A DNA stretch of 64,000 nt from the NCBI RefSeq assembly GCF_002845745.1, contig NZ_PIUM01000020.1, forward strand, positions 49,673-113,672. Reading direction: 5' to 3'. Origin of the DNA: Telmatospirillum siberiense (GTDB lineage Bacteria > Pseudomonadota > Alphaproteobacteria > Rhodospirillales > Magnetospirillaceae). Position numbers and translations under genes: made by a program. Positions 54,653 through 64,000 of this stretch are shown here, piece after piece. The notes beneath the pieces are model-generated. The model ran no database searches, was not told the origin of the DNA, and saw only the letters and a list, made by a program, of their open reading frames with translations. Numbering within the stretch: position 1 is the first letter of the stretch; every line of letters starts with the position of its first letter.

Positions 54653-55219
54653 ATGACAGCGCGCATCTATCTGGCAGGCCCCGAGGTGTTTCTACCCGAC
54701 GCCCGAAGGCTGGGCGAAGCCAAGCGAGCCTTGTGCGGCGCCCATGGAATGGTCGGCGTCTTCCCGTTGGATGGCGAGATCGACCTGGGCGGACTGTCGC
54801 CTCGCGCGCAAGGGCGGGCGATTTACCAGGCGGACGTCGCGATGATGCGCCGGTGCGATCTGATCATCGCCAATCTGACGCCCTTTCGCGGACCCAGCGC
54901 CGATGTCGGGACGACTTTCGAACTTGGCTTCATGACCGCGCTCGGCAAACCGGCCCTGGCCTATTCCAACTGCGCGCGAAATTTCACCGACCGCCTTTCC
55001 GCCGCCGACCCGCGGGGAGCGCATCGGCGCGCCGACGGTCAACTGGCCGACGGGAACGGCCTGGCCATCGAGGAGTTCGACATGTTCGATAATCTGATGC
55101 TGCATGGCGCGCTGGGCGAAGGCGACCTGTTCCTGCATCAGGCGGCGGCAGGCGAGGATTACACCGACCTCACCGCCTTCGAAACCTGCGTCAAGGCGGC
55201 GAGACGGCTGTTTCCCTGA
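54653..55219 (+). CDS. Nucleoside 2-deoxyribosyltransferase-like protein
   Basis: A 188-residue protein of the nucleoside deoxyribosyltransferase family. It starts RIYLAGPEVFLPDA and contains CDLIIANLTPFRGPSADVGT followed by TFELGFMTALGKP, with the catalytic Glu in the latter. Family members swap bases on deoxyribonucleosides or, in the DNPH1/RCL branch, hydrolyse deoxynucleoside monophosphates. Which activity applies cannot be told. It is 53 bp downstream of comM and probably co-transcribed. Confidence 0.87.
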   Translation: MTARIYLAGPEVFLPDARRLGEAKRALCGAHGMVGVFPLDGEIDLGGLSPRAQGRAIYQADVAMMRRCDLIIANLTPFRGPSADVGTTFELGFMTALGKPALAYSNCARNFTDRLSAADPRGAHRRADGQLADGNGLAIEEFDMFDNLMLHGALGEGDLFLHQAAAGEDYTDLTAFETCVKAARRLFP

Positions 55220-55223
55220 CCGA

Positions 55224-56891
<1,668 letters not shown>

Positions 56892-57030
56892 GACCCGATT
56901 GAAAGAAGCGAGCCGACACTGTGCCCAAAGCGCAAACGAATGGCGAGGGTCTAAAAACTATCCGGTGAAATTTCTTTCAGGGTTTTTCGCATCATGACCG
57001 AGGAAAAACTCTGAAAGCCGGCGCGGCGGA

Positions 57031-57393
57031 TCAGTCGGCCGCCACCATTCTGCCGAGAACACGGCCGCCGAACAGATGAATATGGAAGTGGGGAACCTCC
57101 TGTCCTCCGTCGCGGCCGGTGTTGGCCAGCAGGCGATATCCCGGTTCGTCCAATCCCAACTGCCGGGCCACCGCGCCGACGGCCCGGATGAAGCCGCCGA
57201 TCTCGGCATCGGGGGCCGTCTTCGAAAAGTCGTCCCACGAAACGTAAGCCCCTTTGGGAATCACCAGGACATGGACCGGCGCCTGGGGGGCGATGTCATG
57301 AAAAGCCAGGGCGAAATCGTCCTCGTAGACCTTTTTGCAGGGGATCTCGCCCCGCAGGATCCTGGCGAACACATTATTCGGATCATAGGCCAT
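57031..57393 (-). CDS. hinT: HIT-family hydrolase (HinT)
   Basis: A 120-residue histidine-triad protein that hydrolyses AMP-conjugated amines. The catalytic triad motif is HFHIHLFGG; the N-terminus has NVFARILRGEIPCKKVYED and the middle HVLVIPKGAYVSWDD. The start is the ATG just before the hisE end (12 bp), so it is the last gene of the his operon, the standard place in alphaproteobacteria. Confidence 0.95.
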   Translation of the reverse strand: MAYDPNNVFARILRGEIPCKKVYEDDFALAFHDIAPQAPVHVLVIPKGAYVSWDDFSKTAPDAEIGGFIRAVGAVARQLGLDEPGYRLLANTGRDGGQEVPHFHIHLFGGRVLGRMVAAD

Positions 57394-57404
57394 GATCGTT
57401 CCCC

Positions 57405-57731
57405 TTATTCCTTGCGGGCGTTCTTCTCGGCGATGCCGGACGTTCCCTGGCGCCGCTCCAGTTCCGCCCAGACGTCGGCCGGCCGCACGCCGCAGTCGGC
57501 CCACAGGACCAGCAGGTGATAGAGAAGATCGGCGCTTTCGCTGACCACCCGTTCGGGCGTTTCGCTCAACGCCGCCACCAGGGTTTCGACCGATTCCTCG
57601 CCGACCTTCTGGGCGATCTTGCCGCGGCCCCTGGAAAACAGCTTGGCGGTATAGGATTGCGTCGGATCGGCCCCCTTGCGGGCGGCGATGGTCTGGTAGA
57701 GCTGATCGACGATGGTGCTGTCCTTCGACAC
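57405..57731 (-). CDS. hisE: Phosphoribosyl-ATP diphosphatase
   Basis: A 108-residue all-helical pyrophosphohydrolase, second step of histidine synthesis. Metal-binding acidic residues are in KVGEESVETLVAAL and ESADLLYHLLVLW. It is a stand-alone HisE, separate from HisI, as in most alphaproteobacteria. It lies 23 bp after hisF on the same strand. Confidence 0.95.
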   Translation of the reverse strand: MSKDSTIVDQLYQTIAARKGADPTQSYTAKLFSRGRGKIAQKVGEESVETLVAALSETPERVVSESADLLYHLLVLWADCGVRPADVWAELERRQGTSGIAEKNARKE

Positions 57732-57754
57732 GGGAAAAGACCCTCTTTGCTATT

Positions 57755-58516
57755 TCACGACAGGCGCACGGGGATGCCCGCCGCCCGCAGATGCGCTTTC
57801 GCCTGACCGATGGAGAACTCGCCGAAATGAAAGATCGAGGCGGCGAGCACGGCGGTGGCGTGACCGTCACGGATGCCTTCGGCCAGATGATCGAGCGTGC
57901 CCACGCCGCCCGAGGCGATCACCGGAACCCGGACGGCATCGGCCACGGCGCGGGTCAGGGGGATGTTGAAGCCCTGCCGGGTACCGTCGCGATCCATCGA
58001 GGTCAGCAGGATTTCCCCGGCGCCCAGCTCGACCATGTGCCTGGCCCAGTCCACCGCGTCGAGCCCGGTTTCCCGGCGGCCGCCATGGGTGAAGATCTCG
58101 AAACGGCCGGGGGCCACCTGCTTGGCGTCGATGGCCACGACCACGCATTGGCTGCCGAATTTTTCCGCCGCCTCGCGCACGAATTCGGGACGATGCACCG
58201 CCGCCGTATTGATCGAAACCTTGTCGGCCCCGGCCAGCAGCAATTTCCGGATGTCTTCCAGCTTGCGCACGCCGCCGCCGACGGTCAGCGGCATGAAGCA
58301 TTGCTCGGCGGTACGGGCCACCACGTCATAGAGCGTGTCGCGGTTGTCGGAGGAGGCGGTGATATCGAGGAAGGTCAGCTCGTCGGCACCGGCCCGATCA
58401 TAGATCCGCGCCTGCTCGACCGGGTCGCCGGCATCGATCAGATCGACGAAGTTCACACCCTTGACGACGCGCCCGTCCTTGACGTCGAGACAGGGGATGA
58501 TGCGCATCTTCAGCAT
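57755..58516 (-). CDS. hisF: Imidazole glycerol phosphate synthase, cyclase subunit
   Basis: The 253-residue (beta/alpha)8 cyclase that works with HisH. The catalytic Asp residues are in [14 protein letters not shown] and VVVAIDAKQ. Other hallmark segments are [10 protein letters not shown] and [14 protein letters not shown]. It overlaps or abuts hisA by a 5 bp gap. All ligands and length are normal. Confidence 0.97.
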   Translation of the reverse strand: MLKMRIIPCLDVKDGRVVKGVNFVDLIDAGDPVEQARIYDRAGADELTFLDITASSDNRDTLYDVVARTAEQCFMPLTVGGGVRKLEDIRKLLLAGADKVSINTAAVHRPEFVREAAEKFGSQCVVVAIDAKQVAPGRFEIFTHGGRRETGLDAVDWARHMVELGAGEILLTSMDRDGTRQGFNIPLTRAVADAVRVPVIASGGVGTLDHLAEGIRDGHATAVLAASIFHFGEFSIGQAKAHLRAAGIPVRLS

Positions 58517-58521
58517 GTCGC

Positions 58522-59247
58522 TCAGTCCTTCAGCACAGCGAGGGCGGCGGCCAGATCGATGCGGCCGTCATAAAGGGCCCGGCCGGAAATGACGCCGGCG
58601 ATACCCGAGGCGGCCCGCGCCTTCAGCGCCCTGAGATCATCCAGAGACGCGACGCCGCCCGAGGCGATCACCGGCGTGGTCAGCTTTTCGGCGAGAGCGG
58701 CCGTCGCCTCGACATTGGGACCGGCCAGCAATCCGTCGCGCTCGATGTCGGTATAGATGATGGCGGCGACACCGGCGTCTTCGAATTTGAGCGCCAGGTC
58801 CAGGGCGGTGACTTCCGATTTCTCGGCCCAGCCCTCCACCGCCACATAACCGTCCCGGGCGTCGATGCCGACCGCCACCTGTCCCGGAAAGCGGGCGCAG
58901 GCTTGTCTCACCAGGGGCGGGTTGCGCAATGCGACGGTGCCCAGGATGACCCGGCGGACGCCCTTCTCCAGCCAGAGGGCGATGGTTTCCATGTCGCGGA
59001 TACCGCCGCCCAACTGCACCGGCACCGGCACCGCCTTGACGATCGATTCGACCGCCGCGCCGTTCACCGGCCGGCCGGCGAAAGCGCCGTTCAGGTCGAC
59101 GACATGGATCCAGGCGCAGCCGGCGGCCGCGAAATTCCGGGCCTGGGCGGCCGGATCGGTATTGAAGACGGTGGCGGCGTTCATCTCGCCTTTCACCAGG
59201 CGCACGCAGGCGCCGTCCTTGAGATCGATGGCCGGATAGAGAATCAT
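58522..59247 (-). CDS. hisA: ProFAR isomerase (phosphoribosylformimino-AICAR isomerase)
   Basis: The 241-residue (beta/alpha)8 isomerase of histidine synthesis. It opens with [20 protein letters not shown], contains [20 protein letters not shown] and [16 protein letters not shown], and has the second catalytic Asp in YTDIERDG. The start is the ATG overlapping the hisH stop (ATGA); a nine-base longer form is possible. Confidence 0.97.
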   Translation of the reverse strand: MILYPAIDLKDGACVRLVKGEMNAATVFNTDPAAQARNFAAAGCAWIHVVDLNGAFAGRPVNGAAVESIVKAVPVPVQLGGGIRDMETIALWLEKGVRRVILGTVALRNPPLVRQACARFPGQVAVGIDARDGYVAVEGWAEKSEVTALDLALKFEDAGVAAIIYTDIERDGLLAGPNVEATAALAEKLTTPVIASGGVASLDDLRALKARAASGIAGVISGRALYDGRIDLAAALAVLKD

Positions 59248-59891
59248 GGACGCCACGTCAGAAAATTGGTGATGACCGCCAGACCGGTGGCCTGGCTCTT
59301 TTCAGGGTGGAACTGGGTTCCCACCAGATTATCGCGGCCGATGACCGCGGTAAGCGGACCGCCGTAATCGACGGTCGCCAGCACCTCGGCGGGCTTTGCC
59401 GCGTCGAAATGATAGCTGTGCACGAAGTAGGCGTGACTTCCCGGCGCCAGACCGGCCAACAAGGCATGCGGCGCAGGCGGAATCTGCAGCTCGTTCCATC
59501 CCATGTGCGGAACCTTCAGGGCGGCATCGGACGGTTCGACCGCCACCACCTGACCCCCGATCCATCCCAGTCCGGCATGCTTGCCATGCTCCAGCCCCCA
59601 TTCGGCCATCAACTGCATGCCGACGCAGATGCCGAGAAAGGGCCGGCCCCTGGTCGTCACCGTTTCAGTCAGGGCTTCGACCATCCCGGGAAGGGCGTCG
59701 AGTCCGCGTTTGCAATCGGCAAAGGCGCCGACGCCCGGCAGCACGACACGATCGGCCCGGCGCACCTGCCGAGGATCGTCGGTCACCAGAATGGTATCGG
59801 CGAGGCCGGCTTCGCGGGCCGCCCGCTCGAAGGCCTTCGCCGCCGAACGGAGATTGCCCGACCCGTAATCGATCAATGCGACGAGCGACAT
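59244..59891 (-). CDS. hisH: Imidazole glycerol phosphate synthase, glutaminase subunit
   Basis: The 215-residue class-I glutamine amidotransferase that feeds ammonia to HisF. Catalytic Cys is in [10 protein letters not shown], and His and Glu in TQFHPEKSQ. The N-terminus has [19 protein letters not shown]. It follows hisB by 3 bp and overlaps hisA by 4 bp. Confidence 0.96.
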   Translation of the reverse strand: MSLVALIDYGSGNLRSAAKAFERAAREAGLADTILVTDDPRQVRRADRVVLPGVGAFADCKRGLDALPGMVEALTETVTTRGRPFLGICVGMQLMAEWGLEHGKHAGLGWIGGQVVAVEPSDAALKVPHMGWNELQIPPAPHALLAGLAPGSHAYFVHSYHFDAAKPAEVLATVDYGGPLTAVIGRDNLVGTQFHPEKSQATGLAVITNFLTWRP

Positions 59892-59894
59892 CTC

Positions 59895-60494
59895 TTAAAG
59901 ACTTCCGCCCAGGGTGCCCTTGGTCGAGGGAACTGCATCGGCCTTGCGCCCGTCGATGGTGATGGCTTCCCGCAACGCGCGGGCCAGGGCCTTGAAACAG
60001 GATTCGACGATGTGATGGTTGTTCTCGCCGTAAAGCGTCTCCACGTGCAAGGTGGCGCCGGCCGCCTGGGCGAAGGCGTAGAACCATTCCTTGAACAGCT
60101 CGGTGTCCATGGTTCCCAGCTTGTCGCGGGAGAAGTCGACCTTCCACACCAGATAGGGGCGGTTGGACAGGTCGATGGCGACGCGCGAAAGCGTCTCGTC
60201 CATCGGGATGAGAGCCGATCCGTAGCGATTGATGCCCTTGCGCTCGCCCAGCGCCTGATTGATCGCCTGGCCGATGGCGATGGCGCTGTCTTCCGTCGTG
60301 TGATGGGCGTCGATGTGCAGATCGCCGTCGGCCGTGACGTCGAGATCGATCAGGCTGTGACGGGAGAGCTGCTCCAGCATATGGTCGAGGAACCCGACGC
60401 CGGTCTTGACGGTATAGCGGCCGGTCCCGTCGAGGTCGACGGCGACACGGATACGGGTCTCGGTGGTGTTTCTCTCGATGCTGGCTTGCCGCAT
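59895..60494 (-). CDS. hisB: Imidazoleglycerol-phosphate dehydratase
   Basis: The 199-residue monofunctional dehydratase, manganese-dependent. Metal-binding His clusters are in [23 protein letters not shown] and [10 protein letters not shown]. The start is the ATG after AGGAGGAG; the longer frame lacks conservation. It heads the hisB-H-A-F-E-hinT operon on the minus strand; hisG, D, C and I are elsewhere. Confidence 0.96.
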   Translation of the reverse strand: MRQASIERNTTETRIRVAVDLDGTGRYTVKTGVGFLDHMLEQLSRHSLIDLDVTADGDLHIDAHHTTEDSAIAIGQAINQALGERKGINRYGSALIPMDETLSRVAIDLSNRPYLVWKVDFSRDKLGTMDTELFKEWFYAFAQAAGATLHVETLYGENNHHIVESCFKALARALREAITIDGRKADAVPSTKGTLGGSL

Positions 60495-60577
60495 GGCAGA
60501 CTCCTCCTGCTCGGTTCCCGTACTAGCAGGATCCGCGCCATTGTGCCAGTCGTTAACCAAGATGCCAGGGGTGCGCG

Positions 60578-61117
60578 TCACCCCTTAAGCCCGTCCATCA
60601 CCGGTCGCAACGCGGCAATCCCGGGGGCCGTTTTGACGAATGTCGCCGCAGCGCACCAGGGATAGGGAAGCCCGGAAAGCCAATCCGATATCCGGTCGCC
60701 GTCGGAATCCGGCAGGACCACCATGGTTTCGATGGTGATGCGCAGATACTCGACAAGGCGCGGCGCCGGATGGGAAAACCGCCATTCGTAGTCGCCGTAC
60801 CCTACCCGGACGACACCGGTCGCCTTTTCCGTCATGCCGACCGCCCAGCGGCACGAAAAACGATCGGACCGATCGTCCGGTTCCGGACGGTCCAGGCAGA
60901 AAGTGTAAATATTCTCGTACTTCGCGCCGAATTGCCGAACCAGAACATCGGCGATGTCTTCCCGCGACCGGACGATCGGCGGAAAACTTATGGCGCCGGT
61001 GTTCACGACCATTTCCAGCCGCGCATCCTCGGCGAAGGCCCGCCGAAGCAGATGCGGGCGGTTGCCGTCCTTCGCCAGGATGTAGGTGAGCAAGAGGGTT
61101 TCCATGGAGTCTGACAT
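60578..61117 (-). CDS. NTF2/SnoaL-like hypothetical protein
   Basis: A 179-residue protein of probable NTF2-like fold: an N-terminal helix ([20 protein letters not shown]) ends in [13 protein letters not shown], then strand-rich sequence with [17 protein letters not shown] and a core [15 protein letters not shown] and YGDYEWRFS. Many such proteins are uncharacterised small-ligand enzymes. It lies 83 bp upstream of hisB in the same direction and could be the first gene of that operon, but no histidine role is known. Divergent from hslV. Confidence 0.6.
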   Translation of the reverse strand: MSDSMETLLLTYILAKDGNRPHLLRRAFAEDARLEMVVNTGAISFPPIVRSREDIADVLVRQFGAKYENIYTFCLDRPEPDDRSDRFSCRWAVGMTEKATGVVRVGYGDYEWRFSHPAPRLVEYLRITIETMVVLPDSDGDRISDWLSGLPYPWCAAATFVKTAPGIAALRPVMDGLKG

Positions 61118-61271
61118 CGTTTTAAGAATTCCTTCGCAATGATCATAGGTTTGCCGTGGACCCTCGGGAAGCCCGTTTGCCAGGCCCCCGTCGCCGGACT
61201 ATCATCCGCCCCCTACCGCCGACCCGAATTCGCATTATCTAGGAACCCGTCTTCGCTTTTGTTGAGGCCTC

Positions 61272-61814
61272 ATGACAACCAATGAACTTTGGCACGGCAC
61301 CACCATCCTGGCGGTGCGCAAAAATGGCAAGGTGGTGATCGCCGGCGACGGCCAGGTCTCCCTTGGCGACACGGTGATCAAATCCAATGCACGCAAGGTC
61401 CGCAGGCTGGGTGACGGTTCGGTGATCGGCGGTTTCGCCGGCGCCACGGCGGACGCCTTCACCCTGTTCGAACGGCTGGAGGCGAAGCTTGAAAAGCATC
61501 CCGGACAGTTGATCCGGGCTTGCGTCGAGCTGGCCAAGGATTGGCGCACCGACCGGTACCTGCGCCGTCTTGAAGCCATGATGGCGGTGGCCGACAAGTC
61601 GGCTTCGCTGGTGCTGACCGGCACGGGCGATGTGCTGGAACCGGAGGACGGTTTGATCGGTATCGGTTCCGGCGGCAATTACGCGCTGTCGGCGGCCCGC
61701 GCCCTGATCGACGTCGACGGCCTGGAGGCCGAGGCGATCGCCCGCAAGGCGATGAAGATCGCCGCCGGCATCTGTGTCTACACCAATGAAAACGTGACTG
61801 TGGAAAGCCTATGA
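61272..61814 (+). CDS. hslV: ATP-dependent protease, peptidase subunit HslV
   Basis: The 180-residue peptidase of the HslUV (ClpYQ) protease. A nine-residue propeptide precedes the catalytic N-terminal Thr in [20 protein letters not shown], and the C-terminus has [14 protein letters not shown]. The gene overlaps hslU by 4 bp. Divergent from the NTF2-like gene, with a 154 bp promoter region; no heat-shock promoter could be assigned with confidence. Confidence 0.97.
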   Translation: MTTNELWHGTTILAVRKNGKVVIAGDGQVSLGDTVIKSNARKVRRLGDGSVIGGFAGATADAFTLFERLEAKLEKHPGQLIRACVELAKDWRTDRYLRRLEAMMAVADKSASLVLTGTGDVLEPEDGLIGIGSGGNYALSAARALIDVDGLEAEAIARKAMKIAAGICVYTNENVTVESL

Positions 61815-63124
61815 GCGCCGCCTTCTCCCCCCGCGAAATCGTCTCCGAGCTGGATCGCTTCATCGTCGGCCAGCATGACGCCAAGCGTGCCGTCGCCATC
61901 GCCTTGCGCAACCGCTGGCGCCGCCAGCAATTGTCCGAAGGCCTGCGCGACGAGGTTCTGCCCAAGAACATCCTGATGATCGGCCCGACCGGCGTCGGCA
62001 AGACCGAGATCGCCCGCCGTCTGGCCCGGCTCGCCCAGGCGCCTTTCCTGAAGGTCGAGGCCACCAAGTTCACCGAGGTCGGTTATGTCGGACGCGATGT
62101 CGAACAGATCATCCGCGATCTGATCGAGACGGCCATCGTCATGACCCGCGAACGTCTGAGGAAGCAGGTCACGGCGCGGGCCGAACTGGCCGCCGAGGAA
62201 CGGGTGCTCGACGCCCTGGTCGGCGACAGCGCCAGTCCCGAAACCCGCCAGAAATTCCGCAAGATGCTGCGCGAAGGGGCGCTGAACGATCGCGAGATCG
62301 AAATTCAGGTCGCCGATAATTCGGGCGGCATGCCCACCTTCGAAATTCCCGGCATGCCCGGCGCCCAGATGGGCATGGTCAACCTGGGCGACATTTTCGG
62401 CAAGGCGTTCGGCGGGCGCACCAAGCCGCGCAAGATGCAGGTCGTCGAATCCTACGAGGTCCTGGTCGCCGAAGAGAGCGACAAGCTGCTCGACCAGGAG
62501 AAGGTGGTCAAGGAAGCCATTGAGGCCGTGGAGAACAACGGCATCGTCTTCCTGGACGAGATCGACAAGATCTGCGCCCGGTCCGGCGAATGGAAGGGCG
62601 GCGACGTCAGCCGGGAAGGCGTGCAGCGCGATCTTCTGCCGCTGATCGAAGGGACCACGGTGACCACCAAGCACGGACCGGTGAAAACCGACCATATCCT
62701 GTTCATCGCCTCGGGCGCCTTCCATCTGGCCAAGCCTTCCGATCTGCTGCCGGAACTGCAGGGCCGCCTGCCCATCCGCGTCGAACTGCAGGCCCTGTCC
62801 CGCGACGATCTGGTGCGCATCCTGACCGAACCGGAAGCCAGCCTGATCACCCAGTACAAGGCCCTGCTGGCCACCGAGGAGGTGACCCTGGACTTCACGC
62901 CGGACGCCATCACCGCCCTGGCCGATCTTGCCGCCGAAATCAACAAGGGCGTGGAGAACATCGGCGCCCGGCGCCTGCACACGGTGATGGAGCGGCTGCT
63001 GGAAGACATCAGCTTCACCGCCACCGACAGGGCCGGCACCACGGTGACCATCAATGCCGCTATGGTTCAGGAAAACGTCGGCAGCCTGGCCAAGAACGCC
63101 GACCTGTCGAAGTTCATTCTGTAA
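61811..63124 (+). CDS. hslU: ATP-dependent protease, ATPase subunit HslU
   Basis: The 437-residue AAA+ unfoldase partner of HslV. Walker A is [15 protein letters not shown], Walker B is [12 protein letters not shown], and the I-domain lies between them (about residues 110-240). The C-terminus ends SKFIL-like residues that insert into HslV to activate it, as in E. coli. Start is the ATG overlapping the hslV stop. A hairpin of the dispersed family follows. Confidence 0.97.
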   Translation: MSAAFSPREIVSELDRFIVGQHDAKRAVAIALRNRWRRQQLSEGLRDEVLPKNILMIGPTGVGKTEIARRLARLAQAPFLKVEATKFTEVGYVGRDVEQIIRDLIETAIVMTRERLRKQVTARAELAAEERVLDALVGDSASPETRQKFRKMLREGALNDREIEIQVADNSGGMPTFEIPGMPGAQMGMVNLGDIFGKAFGGRTKPRKMQVVESYEVLVAEESDKLLDQEKVVKEAIEAVENNGIVFLDEIDKICARSGEWKGGDVSREGVQRDLLPLIEGTTVTTKHGPVKTDHILFIASGAFHLAKPSDLLPELQGRLPIRVELQALSRDDLVRILTEPEASLITQYKALLATEEVTLDFTPDAITALADLAAEINKGVENIGARRLHTVMERLLEDISFTATDRAGTTVTINAAMVQENVGSLAKNADLSKFIL

Positions 63125-63152
63125 GGAACTCCCGGGCCGCCACGATTTATAC

Positions 63153-63185
63153 CCGGTCTCGATCAGTCATCCTTATCGAGACCGG
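63153..63185. repeat. Dispersed hairpin repeat after hslU
   Basis: CCGGTCTCGAT (63153-63163) pairs perfectly with ATCGAGACCGG (63175-63185) around CAGTCATCCTT; the loop shares GTCATCC with the hairpin at 8527. The flank GGCGTTAT is the reverse complement of ATAACGCC beside the copy at 24390. It lies between convergent hslU and the XRE gene and is followed by a T-run, so it can act as a terminator. Confidence 0.8.
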
Positions 63186-63193
63186 AACTGGCG

Positions 63194-63544
63194 TTATTTT
63201 TCCACCAGCGCCAACAGCTCCCGCAGCCGCTCATCGGACAGATCCCCGATGCGCTCCCGCAGAAGATTGGCCAGTTCTGTGGCTTCCGGGGACAGCCCGG
63301 CGGTGTCGATGGTAATCCTGGGATGGGAAATCTCGGCCAGCGCCTTCAATTCCTCGGCCTCGTCCCAGATGACGTTCAGACAGCCCAGAATCTGCATGAC
63401 GAGGCCGGGGCTGGGCTTGCCCCGCCGGCCATGTTCGAGAGCCGACAGATAGGCCGCCGAGAGATGCAGATCGGCGGCCATTTGTTTCAAGGTCACGCCG
63501 CGAAGCCGGCGCAGCTCGCGGATTTTTCGTCCGAACGGCGTCAT
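63194..63544 (-). CDS. XRE-family helix-turn-helix regulator
   Basis: About 116 residues. A Cro/CI-type helix-turn-helix is at the N-terminus (LRRLRGVTLKQMAADLHLS, AAYLSALEHGRRG); the C-terminal half is helical and acidic. The start is the ATG that overlaps the Smr gene stop (ATGA); longer frames enter that gene. The target is unknown. Such a regulator next to an Smr gene is common in alphaproteobacteria. Confidence 0.82.
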   Translation of the reverse strand: MTPFGRKIRELRRLRGVTLKQMAADLHLSAAYLSALEHGRRGKPSPGLVMQILGCLNVIWDEAEELKALAEISHPRITIDTAGLSPEATELANLLRERIGDLSDERLRELLALVEK

Positions 63545-64000
63545 CGGCGTCGTTTCAGCAGGACATAGAGCGCACCGCCGCCACCATGTTTCGGCTGGGC
63601 GGGCGTGAAGGCCAGAATCTGGGCGCGCAGGGAGGGCTCGCTCAGCCAGCGGGGCACCTCCGCCCGCAGAACTCCCGATCCCTCGCGGTTGCCCTTGCCG
63701 GTGATCACCAGAAGACAACGCCGTCCCAGGTCCGCTGAACCACTGACGAAACGCGACAGGGCGGCATGGGCCACCGGTTGGGTCAAACCATGGAGATCGA
63801 TGGTCGCATCGATTTCCATCATCCCCTTGGCGAAGCGTCCCGCCGTGCTTTTATCCAGCCCCGGCGCGCGACGGTGATCCAGCGCGGGGGACGCCGGCGC
63901 CGGGCGGAAGGAAAAACCGGGAGCGACGGGAACCGCCTGGTCGGCAACCGCGAGGGATCGGGAGTTCTGCGGGCGGAGGTGCCCCGCTGGCTGAGCGAGC
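63541..64000 (-). CDS. Smr-domain protein (5' end outside or corrupted)
   Basis: The C-terminal Smr domain is clear: IDLHGLTQPVAHAALSRF, then VITGKGNREGSGVLRAEV. Upstream the frame stays open to the window edge (ALDHRRAPGLDKSTAGRFAKG precedes the first in-window ATG at 63822), as expected for the linker of MutS2-like small Smr proteins, which are suspected nucleases. The last 58 bases (63943-64000) are an inverted copy of 63636-63693, so the true N-terminal coding sequence is uncertain beyond 63943. Confidence 0.75.
   Translation of the reverse strand, partial: LAQPAGHLRPQNSRSLAVADQAVPVAPGFSFRPAPASPALDHRRAPGLDKSTAGRFAKGMMEIDATIDLHGLTQPVAHAALSRFVSGSADLGRRCLLVITGKGNREGSGVLRAEVPRWLSEPSLRAQILAFTPAQPKHGGGGALYVLLKRRR
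63636..64000. repeat. 58-bp perfect inverted repeat ending at the window edge
   Basis: Positions 63636-63693 and 63943-64000 are exact reverse complements over 58 bases, including coding sequence of the Smr domain. The repeat reaches the last base of the window. A natural gene would not carry its own C-terminal coding segment in reverse at its 5' end, so an assembly or amplification fold-back is the simplest explanation. Confidence 0.9.

Overview
The window is high-GC DNA from an alphaproteobacterium, most likely of the order Rhodospirillales (Magnetospirillum/Telmatospirillum-like). This rests on gene order more than on any one gene: hslV-hslU divergent from hisB-H-A-F-E-hinT; hrcA-grpE divergent from rph-rdgB-hemW; an LpoA/LppC-like lipoprotein divergent from rsmI-yraN-BON-SirB1 with gshB just beyond; and tsaD-gpsA-yciI-EVE divergent from hemC-hemD-hemY. 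The genus is a guess. Almost all genes are chromosomal housekeeping genes; the accessory material is a catabolic locus, a restriction-modification pair beside a tRNA, a toxin-antitoxin cassette, and many small palindromic repeats.

Layout. 1-7.9 kb: a nucleoside-type (BmpA-class) ABC importer (one ATPase fragment and two permeases), a GntR/FCD repressor, an isochorismatase-fold amidase, a metal-dependent amidohydrolase, and divergent Rieske dioxygenase alpha and beta subunits. A GTATAC-centred palindrome recurs before the regulator, the amidohydrolase and the dioxygenase, so they look like one regulon for an imported N-containing (hetero)aromatic compound. 7.9-11.5 kb: LMW phosphatase, acs, a small Rieske protein and an EVE protein. 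11.5-18.3 kb: YciI, gpsA, DUF1841-like, tsaD | hemC-hemD-hemY. 18.3-21.5 kb: tRNA-Thr(CGT) followed by a PstI/BsuBI-type methyltransferase-endonuclease pair. 21.5-28.5 kb: dCMP deaminase, cstA, a chemoreceptor ending in a hemerythrin domain, a J-domain protein and a BI-1 family protein. 28.5-34.2 kb: YbbAP-like ABC system divergent from tesA, FIST, thpR.

34.2-45.2 kb: grpE and hrcA face rph-rdgB-hemW across a 480 bp gap packed with perfect palindromes; then the lipoprotein | rsmI-yraN-BON-SirB1 block, a membrane protein with a possible PilS-like C-terminus, and gshB. 45.2-51.7 kb: a family-9 glycosyltransferase, a CDF transporter, DoxX, an FUSC-like protein and a second chemoreceptor. 51.7-54.6 kb: a TacAT-type toxin-antitoxin cassette lying between a broken copy of the comM 5' end and intact comM. 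54.6-57.0 kb: a deoxyribosyltransferase-like protein and a CHASE-GGDEF diguanylate cyclase. 57.0-64.0 kb: hinT and the his genes, an NTF2-like protein, hslVU, an XRE regulator and a partial Smr-domain gene. The last 58 bases are a perfect inverted copy of sequence 250 bp upstream and may be an assembly fold-back.

The least conventional signals are the comM-remnant/toxin-antitoxin arrangement with paired operators, the palindrome cluster between hrcA and rph, several families of dispersed hairpin repeats, the GTATAC regulon of the catabolic locus, and the PilS-like membrane protein. No CRISPR array, prophage, complete insertion sequence or rRNA was seen.
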